DNA from: Acinetobacter brisouisimilis
GTDB taxonomy: Bacteria > Pseudomonadota > Gammaproteobacteria > Pseudomonadales > Moraxellaceae
Length of the DNA: 64,000 nucleotides
Assembly (NCBI RefSeq): GCF_000368265.1
Contig: NZ_KB851219.1
Coordinates: forward strand, 1,791,515-1,855,514
Reading direction: 5' to 3'
Made by a program: the position numbers and the translations under genes. Below, piece by piece: positions 46,357 through 56,120 of this stretch. Under the pieces are notes generated by a model. It had not been told where the DNA came from. It searched no databases and worked only from the letters and a program-made list of their open reading frames with translations. The stretch's first letter is position 1. Each line of letters begins with the position of its first letter.

Positions 46357-47429
46357 GATTTTGACTCCTGAGATTGCTCATACCAATGCGTATCCGACTC
46401 AAATAAATGGCGCATCTTTCTTAAAATAAAACGGAGTACAGGTTGACGAATCCAGACCAAGTGCCGCGTAAAGGTAAAACTTGCCCCAAGTTTTGATTTC
46501 ACTTCTGGATCAGTCCAACCCGCGATATAGAATTTTAAATTATGTTTCTTCGCATAGTCCAAATTGACAAACCAGCTAATAAAATACAAATTATAATCGG
46601 TCGCTAATGCATAATTTAGACCAATATATTTATCGATGAGATTATTTTTATATTCATAACAAATATTATAACCCACTAAAATATCATCTTTCCAATAGAG
46701 AAAAACTTTTCCGCCACTATTCGGGTCTTGTAAAATTTCATCGAAAAACTCTGAACGCAACAAATCAAAATGAATTTCACTCTGATGATAAACAGCCAAA
46801 TAAAGTTGATATAAATGCACACGAAAATCGTGATTTTTAAAAATATCAGACCCTGTATCTACAACTTCTAATCTTAGCTCATCCAGACTTTTTAGTTTTC
46901 TTTTTAAATTTTTTCGCCGACTTTTAGAAAATCGAGATAAATAATCTTCACGATCTTGAAAATCAATTACAACATAAGCCAAAGCCTGGCCTTCTAAAGA
47001 TAGAAAACCTAATTTCTCAGCAGCATGAATTAGGTTTTGGCTATATTGATTCTCAGGTTGTGTTAATAATGGCGAATTTAATGGCAAATCTTTAATAATA
47101 GTTAATGTGTTGTTTTTTGATTTTTTTTTCAGATTTTCTACAATTTCATCAATCTGATAATTTTGCGGTAAAACCGTGTACTCTGTGACTGTTGTCCCGA
47201 TGAAACACGTGGAGAGATAAAGTAACTCCCCCCAAAATTTATATCCCAATATAGATTCAATTTTTTGTCGAATAGGTATATCTAATGTAGTTAATAAATT
47301 AAACTGCGTCGTAAAATATGGCAAATCCTCTTTTGAGCTTCGCATCTCAAAAGTTTCTGGTGGATATTTTAAAAAGGCGTCAATTAAAGATTTTGGCTCT
47401 AATTGATTAAGATTAATTTCTACACTCAT
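46353..47429 (-). CDS. GNAT/BioF2-like N-acyltransferase
   Basis: Protein of 358 aa. The middle to C-terminal part (about 140-340) looks like a FemAB/BioF2-type GNAT domain. It has SRFSKSRRKNLKRKLK near residue 176, then VFLYWKDDILVGYNICYEY near 246 (16 residues of beta strands with the acceptor loop), and LKFYIAGWTDPEVKSKLGA near 300. The DPEVKSKLG segment recalls the 'yKxrfGa' of peptidoglycan/lipid amidating GNATs. Substrate unknown. Coupled to the downstream arginase-like gene. It has its own 250-bp upstream gap with terminator hairpins. Confidence 0.68.
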   Translation of the reverse strand: MSVEINLNQLEPKSLIDAFLKYPPETFEMRSSKEDLPYFTTQFNLLTTLDIPIRQKIESILGYKFWGELLYLSTCFIGTTVTEYTVLPQNYQIDEIVENLKKKSKNNTLTIIKDLPLNSPLLTQPENQYSQNLIHAAEKLGFLSLEGQALAYVVIDFQDREDYLSRFSKSRRKNLKRKLKSLDELRLEVVDTGSDIFKNHDFRVHLYQLYLAVYHQSEIHFDLLRSEFFDEILQDPNSGGKVFLYWKDDILVGYNICYEYKNNLIDKYIGLNYALATDYNLYFISWFVNLDYAKKHNLKFYIAGWTDPEVKSKLGASFTFTRHLVWIRQPVLRFILRKMRHLFESDTHWYEQSQESKS

Positions 47430-47571
47430 ATTTATTCAATACGTTTTAACCAAAAGTTAATATGATTTTTAACTTATTCATTTCAACCCAATAAGTGTAA
47501 AAAAATATCAGTTTCCAAATATACTTAAATTCACCATAACCATAAGATTGATGAAGTATATTTATAATATT

Positions 47572-47662
47572 AAAAAGAATAGCCAAATGATCATTCAACT
47601 ATTCTTTTTTAATCTCAAGAATATGTTCGGCAGCATACATAAAATAGATTATGCATACTGCC
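47572..47662. terminator. Two consecutive hairpins after the class III aminotransferase
   Basis: Hairpin 1: GGCAGCATACAT...ATGCATACTGCC at 47629-47662. Hairpin 2: AAAGAATAG/CTATTCTTT with T runs at 47574-47607. They separate the aminotransferase from the acyltransferase-arginase pair, so these may be different transcripts. Confidence 0.7.
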
Positions 47663-47680
47663 TAGCTAAACTTTTTTAGA

Positions 47681-49060
47681 TTAAAGCTCTTTTTTTGCAC
47701 GAACTAATAATTGCTCTAGCAATACCATTGCCTGATCAATTTCAGCTCTAGAAATTTCAAGGTTTGGTGCAAATGTAATAACGTTTTTATAGTATCCGCC
47801 AACATCCAGCACTAGACCACATTGCTTGCCTTCATACTCAAGCGTACCAGATAAGCCGATATCAACCATTTTATCAAGCAACTCTTTATTTGGAGTAAAG
47901 CCATCAGTCTGACAAATTTCAGCACGAAGCGCCAAACCTAAACCATCAACATCACCAATTTCACAGTGGCGTGTTTGAAGATCTTTCAAACCTTCGAGGA
48001 AGTAAGCACCACTTTCCATGATCTGTTTTTCATAGTCTTTTTCAGCAAGCATTTTCATAACTTCAAGACCAACCGCTGTACCTAGCGGGTTTGAAGCAAA
48101 TGTTGAGTGTGTAGAGCCTACTGGGAAAGTGACAGGGTTGATCATTTCTTCTTTTGCCCAAACACCTGCCAATGGATTTAAACCATTTGTCAGTGCTTTA
48201 CCAAAGACAACGACGTCAGGTGTGATATCAAAATGTTCAAATGACCATAGTTTACCAGTACGGTAGAAGCCCATTTGAATTTCATCAACCACAAGTAAAA
48301 TACCATGATCGTCCAGCACTTTTTTCAGTTCTGGATAGAAATTCATTGGTGGAATGACATAACCACCAGTGCCCTGAATTGTTTCAATATAGAACGCTGC
48401 AAATTCACTTTCACGAACTTTTGGATCCCAAACACCATGATATTCGTTTTCAAATAATCGGCGGAATTCTGCAACCAGTTTGACTGCATATTCTTCTGGT
48501 GTCATACCTTTTGGACGACGGAATGGGTATGGGAAAGGAATAAATTGAGCACGTTCACCGAAATGGCCATAACGACGGCGATAACGATAGCTAGAAGTAA
48601 TCGATGACGCACCTAATGTACGTCCATGATAACCACCTTCAAAGGCAAACATTCTGCTTTTGCCTTTGCAGAAATTACGGACTAACTTAAGAGAATCCTC
48701 AATTGACTGAGAACCACCAACGTTATAATGGATACGGCCCTGCACCCCTGTTTTCTTCAAGATATCTTCAGCAAGCACTTTACTGAGTTCAATTTTTGTC
48801 GGGTGCAAATATTGGCTTGCAATTTGTGGCAATGTATTAATTTGATTAATTAATGCTTGATCTAGGCGTGGGTTTTTATAACCAAAATTAACTGCTGAAT
48901 ACCACATTTGTAGATCAAGGTATGGCGTCCCATGATCATCAAACACATAACTACCCTGACAATCTGTAAAAATCTTTGGGGGATTTACATAATGAACAGT
49001 ATCTCCATGAGAGCAATATTTTGCCTCATCTGCTAATAGTTGAGCTTCATTAATTGTCAT
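47681..49060 (-). CDS. Class III (fold type I) PLP aminotransferase
   Basis: Protein of 459 aa. The PLP site motif VVDEIQMGFYRTG is near residue 262 and the Schiff-base Lys lies in VVFGKALTNG near 290. The family includes acetylornithine, GABA and diaminobutyrate aminotransferases, often working on omega-amino groups. A basic YRYRRRYGHFGER near 155 and an insertion around 180-200 set it apart from plain ArgD/GabT. The role is unknown. It lies next to arginase-fold, acyltransferase, and (divergently) phosphatase, hydrolase and DegT genes, which suggests a specialised amino-compound pathway. Confidence 0.82.
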   Translation of the reverse strand: MTINEAQLLADEAKYCSHGDTVHYVNPPKIFTDCQGSYVFDDHGTPYLDLQMWYSAVNFGYKNPRLDQALINQINTLPQIASQYLHPTKIELSKVLAEDILKKTGVQGRIHYNVGGSQSIEDSLKLVRNFCKGKSRMFAFEGGYHGRTLGASSITSSYRYRRRYGHFGERAQFIPFPYPFRRPKGMTPEEYAVKLVAEFRRLFENEYHGVWDPKVRESEFAAFYIETIQGTGGYVIPPMNFYPELKKVLDDHGILLVVDEIQMGFYRTGKLWSFEHFDITPDVVVFGKALTNGLNPLAGVWAKEEMINPVTFPVGSTHSTFASNPLGTAVGLEVMKMLAEKDYEKQIMESGAYFLEGLKDLQTRHCEIGDVDGLGLALRAEICQTDGFTPNKELLDKMVDIGLSGTLEYEGKQCGLVLDVGGYYKNVITFAPNLEISRAEIDQAMVLLEQLLVRAKKEL

Positions 49061-49202
49061 GAGACCTATCCTTTTGGGTAGTTATACCGTATGTTTACTG
49101 TTCAATTATTCGATGTATTCCATTGGTCTTTTCAACCGAAATAGAAGCACATTTGTTCATTTCTACTGCGCAAAATTTAAAAGCAGTTTTCTGAAATTCA
49201 GC

Positions 49203-49961
49203 TTAAAATTTAAAAACTATCCCTAAAGAAGGTGAAAAATCTATACGATTTCTAACGATAGGACTTCTATATTGTTGATTTGATAAATAATTTATATTCA
49301 CCCCGCCAAAAACATTCCATTTTTTATTTAAATTATAATTAAAGTTCAAATCCATATAGGGCTGAAGGCTATCCTTAGGATGATATTCGGTTACCCCACT
49401 ATTACGTGCTTCCGATGCAGTCACACCATAGTAATAATCATTATATTGACTATTACTCCACTGATAACCAATCTCTGGATAAAAAGACCATTTCCCAGTA
49501 TTCAATTCAGCTAAATAAGAAAGTGTCGCTACGGTTCCTTTGCTTCGAGATAAAATATCTGTACCTATTTGTGCTTTAAATCCGCCAAATGGCGTAATTC
49601 GCATATAACTTGCACCAGACATGACAGACCATTTTCTTGTTCTTAAAGCATTTAATTTTCCAGAAGGGCTAAAATAACTATCATCATAATAGGCATTTAA
49701 TCTGAATTGATTCTGCTCATTATTTAAGAGATAGACCCCGAGCTCGTCACCTTCAATATAAATTTTTTTATTGTCATAGAAAGCAGTCGGTAAAACACTC
49801 ATCCAAGCCGTTTTTCCCTTATAGGCTTGAAAATCCAGAGAAGTATTCAGCCCTACACTCAGAGCAACAGGCTCCCCTGCATAGCTATAATTACACCAAG
49901 AATTTAGTCCTATTAAGATAAAAAAATATATCTTATTGCTTCTAACAAATAAATTAATCAT
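49203..49961 (-). CDS. MipA/OmpV-family outer membrane protein
   Basis: Protein of 252 aa with a signal peptide (about residues 1-28). Alternating aromatic strands follow, and it ends in FKF, as outer-membrane beta-barrels do. PTAFYDNKKIYIEGDELGVY near 60, GASYMRIT and the closing strand NRIDFSPSLGIVFKF agree with MipA/OmpV. The function of relatives is scaffolding or stress-related and not settled. It may be the outer-membrane partner of the neighbouring export genes, but that is inference. Confidence 0.72.
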   Translation of the reverse strand: MINLFVRSNKIYFFILIGLNSWCNYSYAGEPVALSVGLNTSLDFQAYKGKTAWMSVLPTAFYDNKKIYIEGDELGVYLLNNEQNQFRLNAYYDDSYFSPSGKLNALRTRKWSVMSGASYMRITPFGGFKAQIGTDILSRSKGTVATLSYLAELNTGKWSFYPEIGYQWSNSQYNDYYYGVTASEARNSGVTEYHPKDSLQPYMDLNFNYNLNKKWNVFGGVNINYLSNQQYRSPIVRNRIDFSPSLGIVFKF

Positions 49962-50022
49962 AAAATTAGACCAAATTTTGATTGATGCTCAAAATATATC
50001 TATTATTCTTTTTATCAATCAT

Positions 50023-50051
50023 TTGACACAAATTGGATACAAAAATAAAAA
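50023..50051 (+). promoter_or_regulatory. Probable promoter of the plus-strand operon
   Basis: TTGACA (50023-50028), 17-bp spacer, TAAAAA (50046-50051). The long leader then contains the hairpin TTTTCTTCA/TGAAGAAAA at 50231-50254, and GAGG stands 6 nt before the ATG at 50280. Confidence 0.55.
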
Positions 50052-50279
50052 TTTCATTCAAATATTCTATATATTTCATTATTTGGCATAATTCCAAAAT
50101 ATATACTAATTTTTCAAATATTTAGCTTCTAGCACATTAGTTATCAAACATAAATACCACCTAGACTTTTTAGATTTTGACCTGAGATATAAGGAATATT
50201 TAAGGTTTAAGCGATATGTTGCAAATCAAATTTTCTTCAACCTGCTGAAGAAAAAATAGTTAAACGCTGTGAGGCATAT

Positions 50280-50993
50280 ATGTCCCTTATCCGTCACAAT
50301 CTCCCTTCTTCGGCTCAATGGCATATTTTATGTGATTTTGACGGGACGATTAGTTTAAATGATACAACGGACCAATTATTAGAAACTTTTGCAAAACCAG
50401 GCTGGGTAGAAATAGAACAAGAATGGGAACAAGGGAAGATTGGCTCTAAGATCTGTATGCAGCGTCAGATTGAATTACTCGACATGTCTAAAAATGAACT
50501 CTATCAATGCCTAGATAATATTGAAATTGATACAGGTTTTATTGATTTTGTAAACATGACAACCGCACACAAGATTCCATTAACCATTGTGAGTGATGGC
50601 ATGGATGTCGTGATTAAATATATTTTAAAAAAGTATGATCTTGCACATTTACCTATTATTGCAAATCACTTGGTTCAAGTAAGCGAGCGCAACTGGAAAC
50701 TTGAATTTCCAAATACAAATCCACGCTGTATCAGTCAAAGTGGAACATGTAAATGTAAAGTAGCCGAACAACATTTCCAGGAACAGATCATTTTGATTGG
50801 TGATGGTCGTTCAGACTTTTGCCTTGCGGAAACAGCAGATTATGTTTTTGCAAAAAAATCCCTGATTAATCATTGTATTGGGAAAAGCATTGAACATACT
50901 GCATTTAAATCGTTTATTGAAATTCAGGAGCAATTGGTGCAACTGATTCATAACGATGAAAAGCATGGTCGTTTAGCCGTGGTGACAGTATGA
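50280..50993 (+). CDS. HAD-IB family phosphatase (MtnX/SerB-like)
   Basis: Protein of 237 aa. Motif I DFDGTISLND is near residue 20, motif II VSDG near 103, and motif III/IV GDGRSDFCLAE near 174. This is the HAD-IB layout seen in MtnX and phosphoserine phosphatase-like enzymes. An extra Cys cluster (SGTCKCKVAEQH) resembles MtnX relatives. The substrate is unknown. The first gene of a five-gene operon with four-base overlaps, so its product is likely dephosphorylated before the next steps. Confidence 0.82.
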   Translation: MSLIRHNLPSSAQWHILCDFDGTISLNDTTDQLLETFAKPGWVEIEQEWEQGKIGSKICMQRQIELLDMSKNELYQCLDNIEIDTGFIDFVNMTTAHKIPLTIVSDGMDVVIKYILKKYDLAHLPIIANHLVQVSERNWKLEFPNTNPRCISQSGTCKCKVAEQHFQEQIILIGDGRSDFCLAETADYVFAKKSLINHCIGKSIEHTAFKSFIEIQEQLVQLIHNDEKHGRLAVVTV

Positions 50994-51871
50994 TTTCAGA
51001 TAATTCATTTTTTCTTTCTGGTAATCGTACTGGTATTTTACTGATTCATGGTTTAACAGGCACACCCAATGAAATGCGTGGGATTGCCCGTTCATTTCAT
51101 CAGGCAGGTTACAGCGTTTACGGTGTTCAACTGGCAGGCCACTGTGGTGATATCGAAGATCTGGTTCAAACCCGTTGGGAAGACTGGTATGCTAGCGTAT
51201 GTGAGGGTGCCGAGAAACTTAAACAGCACGTTGACCAAATTTATGTCAGCGGCTTATCTATGGGTGCACTACTGGCTTTAAAATATGCCTCTGAACATCC
51301 TTTGAATGGTGTGATTTGTTATAGCCCCACATTTCAGTATGATGGCTGGAGTATTCCGCTTTGGTCAAAAATTGCTGCACCAATTGCACTGCCAATTGTT
51401 TATCATTTAAACATCGGTCGTCATAATACATTTGATGAAGCTGAACCTTACGGTATTTGTAACGAGTCTCTACGCGCTCGCATCGTAAATGCAATGAATA
51501 GTGGTGATAGTAGTGAAGCTGGATTACCTGGTAATCCTTGGCATTCTTTATATCAGTTGCAGCGCTTATCACGCAATGTCAGAAAAAACTTGCGTAAAAT
51601 TACAGCGCCCTCTCTTTGCCTACACGCCTATAATGATGATATTTCACATCGTCGCAATAGCCAGATCATCTATGATCGTGTATCAGGATTAAAACAAGTC
51701 GTCTGGCTTAAAAATAGTTACCACATGATTACGATTGATAATGATCGTAAGCAGGTGATTGAAGAATCGTTAAAATTTATACGAAATATTGATAGTCAAT
51801 TCATCAAAAGCCCCCCTAAAACATCCGTCCAGTCATCACAACTGGATCATGAATTAGAGAATATTGCATGA
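50990..51871 (+). CDS. Alpha/beta-fold hydrolase (carboxylesterase/lysophospholipase-like)
   Basis: Protein of 293 aa. Oxyanion HG in LLIHGLTGTPNEM near residue 19, Ser nucleophile GLSMG near 86, acid Asp in HAYNDDISHRRN near 213, and His in SYHMIT near 243. The closest general type is an Est30/monoacylglycerol lipase-like esterase. It overlaps the phosphatase and the small EamA gene by four bases on each side. It might also act as a thioesterase or acyltransferase in this pathway. Confidence 0.83.
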   Translation: MISDNSFFLSGNRTGILLIHGLTGTPNEMRGIARSFHQAGYSVYGVQLAGHCGDIEDLVQTRWEDWYASVCEGAEKLKQHVDQIYVSGLSMGALLALKYASEHPLNGVICYSPTFQYDGWSIPLWSKIAAPIALPIVYHLNIGRHNTFDEAEPYGICNESLRARIVNAMNSGDSSEAGLPGNPWHSLYQLQRLSRNVRKNLRKITAPSLCLHAYNDDISHRRNSQIIYDRVSGLKQVVWLKNSYHMITIDNDRKQVIEESLKFIRNIDSQFIKSPPKTSVQSSQLDHELENIA

Positions 51872-52227
51872 GTCCACTGGTTACTGGCGCATGGATTATC
51901 ACTATTTTAATTGATACCGTTGGGCAGCTTGCTTTTAAAGCAGCTGCTTCAGAAAGTGCAGAACACGCGGGTATGCAACACTGGAAAGCCATGCTCCAGC
52001 GACCATGGCTTTGGATTGGAATTTTTTGTTACGTTTTTGAGTTTATTGCTTGGCTTGCCTTTTTATCTCTTGTGCCATTATCTGATGGCATCATGCTAGG
52101 CAGCATCAATATTGTGGTGATTATGCTGGCCGGACGACTATTTTTTAAAGAAAAATTATCCAGAAATAGATTAATAGGTGTCGTTCTAATTTCGATTGGC
52201 GTCACTATTGTAGGGTTAGGCGCATGA
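51868..52227 (+). CDS. Half-size EamA/SMR-type membrane protein 1
   Basis: Protein of 119 aa with four hydrophobic helices, the size of one EamA repeat or an SMR subunit. The end has LFFKEKLSRNRLIGVVLISIG, the usual closing motif of EamA repeats. It is coupled to the next, similar gene by a four-base overlap. Such pairs (for example ArnE/ArnF) form heterodimers that flip lipid-linked amino-sugars or export small molecules. The substrate here is unknown. Confidence 0.82.
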   Translation: MSPLVTGAWIITILIDTVGQLAFKAAASESAEHAGMQHWKAMLQRPWLWIGIFCYVFEFIAWLAFLSLVPLSDGIMLGSINIVVIMLAGRLFFKEKLSRNRLIGVVLISIGVTIVGLGA

Positions 52228-52628
52228 AATCTTTTTATATTATTGGCTTTTTAGTGCTCATGATGTTTGATACTCTGGCACAGATCAGTTTCAAATTTGC
52301 ATCTGTGCATGCCATGCCACTTTCATTTGACCTTCCTTGGCTGATTCGAGTATTTTCCCATCCCTGGATTTATGGGGCATTTGTCGGCTATATCGGCGCA
52401 TTTTTTACCTGGATGACACTATTAAAATATGCACCAGTCGGCCCTGCCTTTGCAGCTTCACACCTCGAATTGATTAGTGTCACGATACTTTCAATCTGGC
52501 TCTTTAATGAACCTCTCACTTTAATTAAAATCATCGGCGCTTTATTTATCATTTCTGGTGTCTTCTTTTTAGCTAGAGATGAATCTAAAGCAGATGTAGA
52601 AAACGTCCCGTATAACATCCATTCTTAA
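52224..52628 (+). CDS. Half-size EamA/SMR-type membrane protein 2
   Basis: Protein of 134 aa with four hydrophobic helices. WLFNEPLTLIKIIGALFIISG is the characteristic EamA closing segment. It overlaps the preceding gene by four bases, and the DegT gene follows 3 nt after its stop. It is probably the second half of a heterodimeric transporter, like ArnF. Confidence 0.82.
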   Translation: MKSFYIIGFLVLMMFDTLAQISFKFASVHAMPLSFDLPWLIRVFSHPWIYGAFVGYIGAFFTWMTLLKYAPVGPAFAASHLELISVTILSIWLFNEPLTLIKIIGALFIISGVFFLARDESKADVENVPYNIHS

Positions 52629-52631
52629 ATT

Positions 52632-53840
52632 ATGAGCACAGAGATCCCTCCTACAAATGGTCTACCTATTTTATTTAGGGATCTTGTTTCTTTTGGGCAT
52701 AAATATGATTTGGCGAGTTCAGTCGCCAACCTTTTACAAATACCGACGCCAGCGCTGACTTGCTCAGGAACTGTTGCCTTGATGGTTGCGTTAAAGACGC
52801 TACAATCGATGCATCCTCAAAAAAACCAAGTCATTATTCCTGCCTGGACATGCCCATTAGTACCATTAGCCATAGAAAAGCTTGGTTTAACGCCTATTTT
52901 ATGCGATCTGAAAAAAGATCATTTTGATTATGATCTGAACGAACTCGCATTAAAAACAAACGCGAACACATTGGCAATTATTGCCACCCATATAGCAGGT
53001 TTAGTCTGTGATTTGGAAGGTATTCAACACATCGCAGATCAACATCAAACTTATATGATTGAAGATGCAGCCCAAGCCATGGGTGCTCAGTATCATCATC
53101 AAAGTGTTGGGTTATTTGGAGACATCGGCTTTTTTAGCCTTGCTTTCGGTAAGGGGCTCACCAGCGCAGAAGGTGGGATCTTATTTAGTAAACATCCAGA
53201 ATTGCAGCAAAAATTACATGCCGCATGTCAAGATTTGCCTGTGCTCAAAGACTGGGAATTGAAAAGGATGATCGAGTTGGTCGGTTATACTTTTTTGTAT
53301 CGACCTTCAACACTTAGCCTGATTTATGGAAATCATTTACGTCGTGCTTTAAAAAATAATGATGAAATTACGGCTGTTGGAGATAATTTCGATCAAAATA
53401 ACATTTCGGTTCATCGCTTAGGTCAATGGAGAAGTCAGGTTGCTGCTTCTGCGATATCCCGATTAGCTGAGCATTGGCACAAAGCACAGCATCAGGCAAG
53501 ATCTAGAATTCAAAGACTCAAACAATTACCTCACATTCAGGTTTTTGAAGAACAAGCTGAAAGTAGCTCTAATTTTCCATTTATTTTATTACTTGCAGAT
53601 CGACCTGAGTTAGCACATGCCATTTTAGCCAAGCTATGGACGCAAGGCTTGGGTGTAACCAAATTATTTGTACGAGCGATACATCAATATCCTAATCTCG
53701 CTCATTTAAATACATCTTTGCCGCAAGCAGAAAGTTTTACGCAAAGGTGTTTTAGTATTTCTAATTCGGCTTGGTTAAGTGATAGTGAGTTTGAGACGAT
53801 TTATAGCATCATTGAAAACACTATTCACTCTTATAAATGA
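52632..53840 (+). CDS. DegT/DnrJ/EryC1-family aminotransferase
   Basis: PLP-dependent aminotransferase of 402 aa. EDAAQAMGA (the Asp that binds PLP) is near residue 145 and the Schiff-base Lys is in SLAFGKGLTSAEGG near 176. CSGTVALMVALK near 46 binds the phosphate. Family members normally aminate nucleotide sugars or cyclitol ketones. It is the last gene of the operon. Together with the half-size EamA pair it recalls ArnB with ArnE/ArnF, but no other Arn gene is present. Confidence 0.83.
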   Translation: MSTEIPPTNGLPILFRDLVSFGHKYDLASSVANLLQIPTPALTCSGTVALMVALKTLQSMHPQKNQVIIPAWTCPLVPLAIEKLGLTPILCDLKKDHFDYDLNELALKTNANTLAIIATHIAGLVCDLEGIQHIADQHQTYMIEDAAQAMGAQYHHQSVGLFGDIGFFSLAFGKGLTSAEGGILFSKHPELQQKLHAACQDLPVLKDWELKRMIELVGYTFLYRPSTLSLIYGNHLRRALKNNDEITAVGDNFDQNNISVHRLGQWRSQVAASAISRLAEHWHKAQHQARSRIQRLKQLPHIQVFEEQAESSSNFPFILLLADRPELAHAILAKLWTQGLGVTKLFVRAIHQYPNLAHLNTSLPQAESFTQRCFSISNSAWLSDSEFETIYSIIENTIHSYK

Positions 53841-54056
53841 ATAGACTTCATCCATCATTTTTTAATTCAGACTATTGATAATGCTAAATACTCGCTGAAC
53901 TACCCTTAAATGGGTTCATGAATATTCTAGGGCGCACATCATCAATCTCATGTATTCCCTACGATACCCAATCTTGGTTCGACTCACTTTTAACGATATA
54001 AAGCCAGCTGTAGAAATGAAGTCAGTCTATAAACCATCTAACTGCCTTGGCATTTC

Positions 54057-56120
54057 TTAACTGGTATATATGCCAAATTTGTGTTCTAACACTTCTTTAG
54101 GAAATGGTTTTCCTAATAAAAAGCCCTGAAATTGCTGACAGCCTAAACGGTTGAGAATTTCCAGTTGTTCTTCAGTTTCAATGCCTTCAGCCGTAATGGT
54201 TAAACCCAAATTTCGGGTGAGCTGAATCAAGCTGGCTAAAATCAGTTCATCTTTTGAACCACGATGTAAATCTTTAATAAAAGCCCGATCAATTTTCAGT
54301 TCATTGACTGGCAAATCTTTCAAATATAAGAAACTTGAGTGGCCTGTACCAAAGTCATCAATCGAGAGTTTCACACCTAACTTACGGATTTTCTGGAAAA
54401 TCTCGATACTTGAGTCAATATGATGCATGGCAGTGCTTTCAGTAATTTCGATAATCAAATGGTTTGTATCAATCTGATATTCTTCAATATACTGCTTTAA
54501 AGTTTGTATCAGTGATTTATGCTCAACCTGAACTGCGGACAAGTTAATCGAAATTGGATAAAAGTTTTGTTCTTGTTGTTCCCACAATTGAATCTGTTTA
54601 CATGCCTGCTCCATGACCCAATATCCCAAAGGAATGATTAATCCTGTTTTTTCTGCCAAGGGGATAAACATATTTGGACCAAGCAGTCCCATTTTAGGAT
54701 GCTGCCAGCGAATTAATGCTTCAACACCACAAATTTTACGGTATTTATTAAATTTCGGCTGATAAAATAAAACAAACTGATCTTCTTCAATTGCCTTAAA
54801 GAGATCATTAATCAGTTTGGATTGATGACGTTCTTCATATTCCTCAATATTGTAATTAAAAACACTATAGGTATTACGCCCTTGCTCTTTAGATGCCTGC
54901 ATCGCAATATCTGCATGCATTAATAATTCTTGCAGATGCTCACCATGCTCAGGGTACATGGCAATACCGATACTTGCCGTAATATTAATATTACGTCCTG
55001 CAATACTAAAACCATGCTGAATATCGGTCAGAATTTTTTGTGCTAATTGTTCTGCCTGTGCAACAGAAGAATGCTCAGCAATCAGCAAAAATTCATCTCC
55101 GCTAATGCGTAACAAGGTCTGGCGCTCTGCGATTTGCTCAGTGATGCGATTGGCAAATTGCACCAACAACTGATCCCCCACATGATGACCAAATGCATCA
55201 TTAATGGATTTAAAACGATCCAAGTCAATGTAGATCACCGCAATTTGCTGACGATGCAAACGATGCTCAGCCAAAATCATTTTGACATAATCATTTAAAT
55301 ACAAACGGTTCGGTAACTGAGTCAAAGTGTCATGCGTTGTTAAGTGCGTTAACTCTTTATGAACTTCTGTCAGTTGACGATTTCGTTCTTCCAACCTTAA
55401 TTCTAGTAATGCCACAAAAAATGCAGCAATCAGAATTAGGCAGGCAACAATTACTATACCTAGTATCACAATATGACCAGATGTTGTTGTTTGAAGTACA
55501 TGGCTACTTTTTATATTAAAATGCGCCGCCCATATGCCCGCGTAGTGCATTGCTACAATACTAAAAGCCACCATAAAAGCGACAGCTATTTTTAAGATAA
55601 AGGCATTATTTTGCACATTTTTTAACCTAAAAGCTAACCATAAGCTCACTCCAGATCCAAAAACCGCAATCATGATTAAAATTCCAATCCACAAGGCATC
55701 ATATTGAAATGCCTGTTTTGAAGGAATGAAGGTCATCATGGTAAAATAATGCATCAAAAAAACACCACTTCCAATGCCAATAGCCCCCAAACCTAAAGCA
55801 TAACGCTCAAGTTTAGGCCGCATCAGTAACCAAGTAGCGCCTAGCGCAGCGACTAACATACTTAAATATGATGGGAGTAACAGCCATTTATGCATAAGAA
55901 CGCCATCTGACTGTTGTATCATCCACATACCAAAAAACTGTAAAGACCACACAACGAATGCAGAAAAAATAACATTCATTAAAATGATGGTTTTCCTATG
56001 CTGTTGATACAAAAAAAATTTAAACAATACCCCTTGTAATGTAATCATGGCATAGCAGATCAATATGGCTACAATCATAGCACCCACAACAAAATTGACG
56101 TGATCATTGAGTTCTGTCAT
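54057..56120 (-). CDS. MHYT-GGDEF-EAL bifunctional c-di-GMP protein
   Basis: Protein of 687 aa. The N-terminal MHYT sensor has about seven helices with LMHYFTMMTF near 123 and AMHYAGIWA near 190, while the first repeat is degenerate (SLQFFGMWM). The GGDEF domain (about 262-425) carries RISGDEFLL, that is SGDEF in place of GGDEF, which is often still active. The EAL domain (about 440-680) has GVEALIRWQHP, DDFGTGHSS and AEGIETEEQ, so phosphodiesterase residues are present. MHYT is proposed to sense CO, NO or O2. It is monocistronic. Confidence 0.93.
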   Translation of the reverse strand: MTELNDHVNFVVGAMIVAILICYAMITLQGVLFKFFLYQQHRKTIILMNVIFSAFVVWSLQFFGMWMIQQSDGVLMHKWLLLPSYLSMLVAALGATWLLMRPKLERYALGLGAIGIGSGVFLMHYFTMMTFIPSKQAFQYDALWIGILIMIAVFGSGVSLWLAFRLKNVQNNAFILKIAVAFMVAFSIVAMHYAGIWAAHFNIKSSHVLQTTTSGHIVILGIVIVACLILIAAFFVALLELRLEERNRQLTEVHKELTHLTTHDTLTQLPNRLYLNDYVKMILAEHRLHRQQIAVIYIDLDRFKSINDAFGHHVGDQLLVQFANRITEQIAERQTLLRISGDEFLLIAEHSSVAQAEQLAQKILTDIQHGFSIAGRNINITASIGIAMYPEHGEHLQELLMHADIAMQASKEQGRNTYSVFNYNIEEYEERHQSKLINDLFKAIEEDQFVLFYQPKFNKYRKICGVEALIRWQHPKMGLLGPNMFIPLAEKTGLIIPLGYWVMEQACKQIQLWEQQEQNFYPISINLSAVQVEHKSLIQTLKQYIEEYQIDTNHLIIEITESTAMHHIDSSIEIFQKIRKLGVKLSIDDFGTGHSSFLYLKDLPVNELKIDRAFIKDLHRGSKDELILASLIQLTRNLGLTITAEGIETEEQLEILNRLGCQQFQGFLLGKPFPKEVLEHKFGIYTS

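Noticed and set aside
50231..50254. Hairpin before the HAD phosphatase gene as a terminator
   Set aside because: The strand facing the operon has an A run, not a T run, after the stem. It may only affect translation or mRNA stability.
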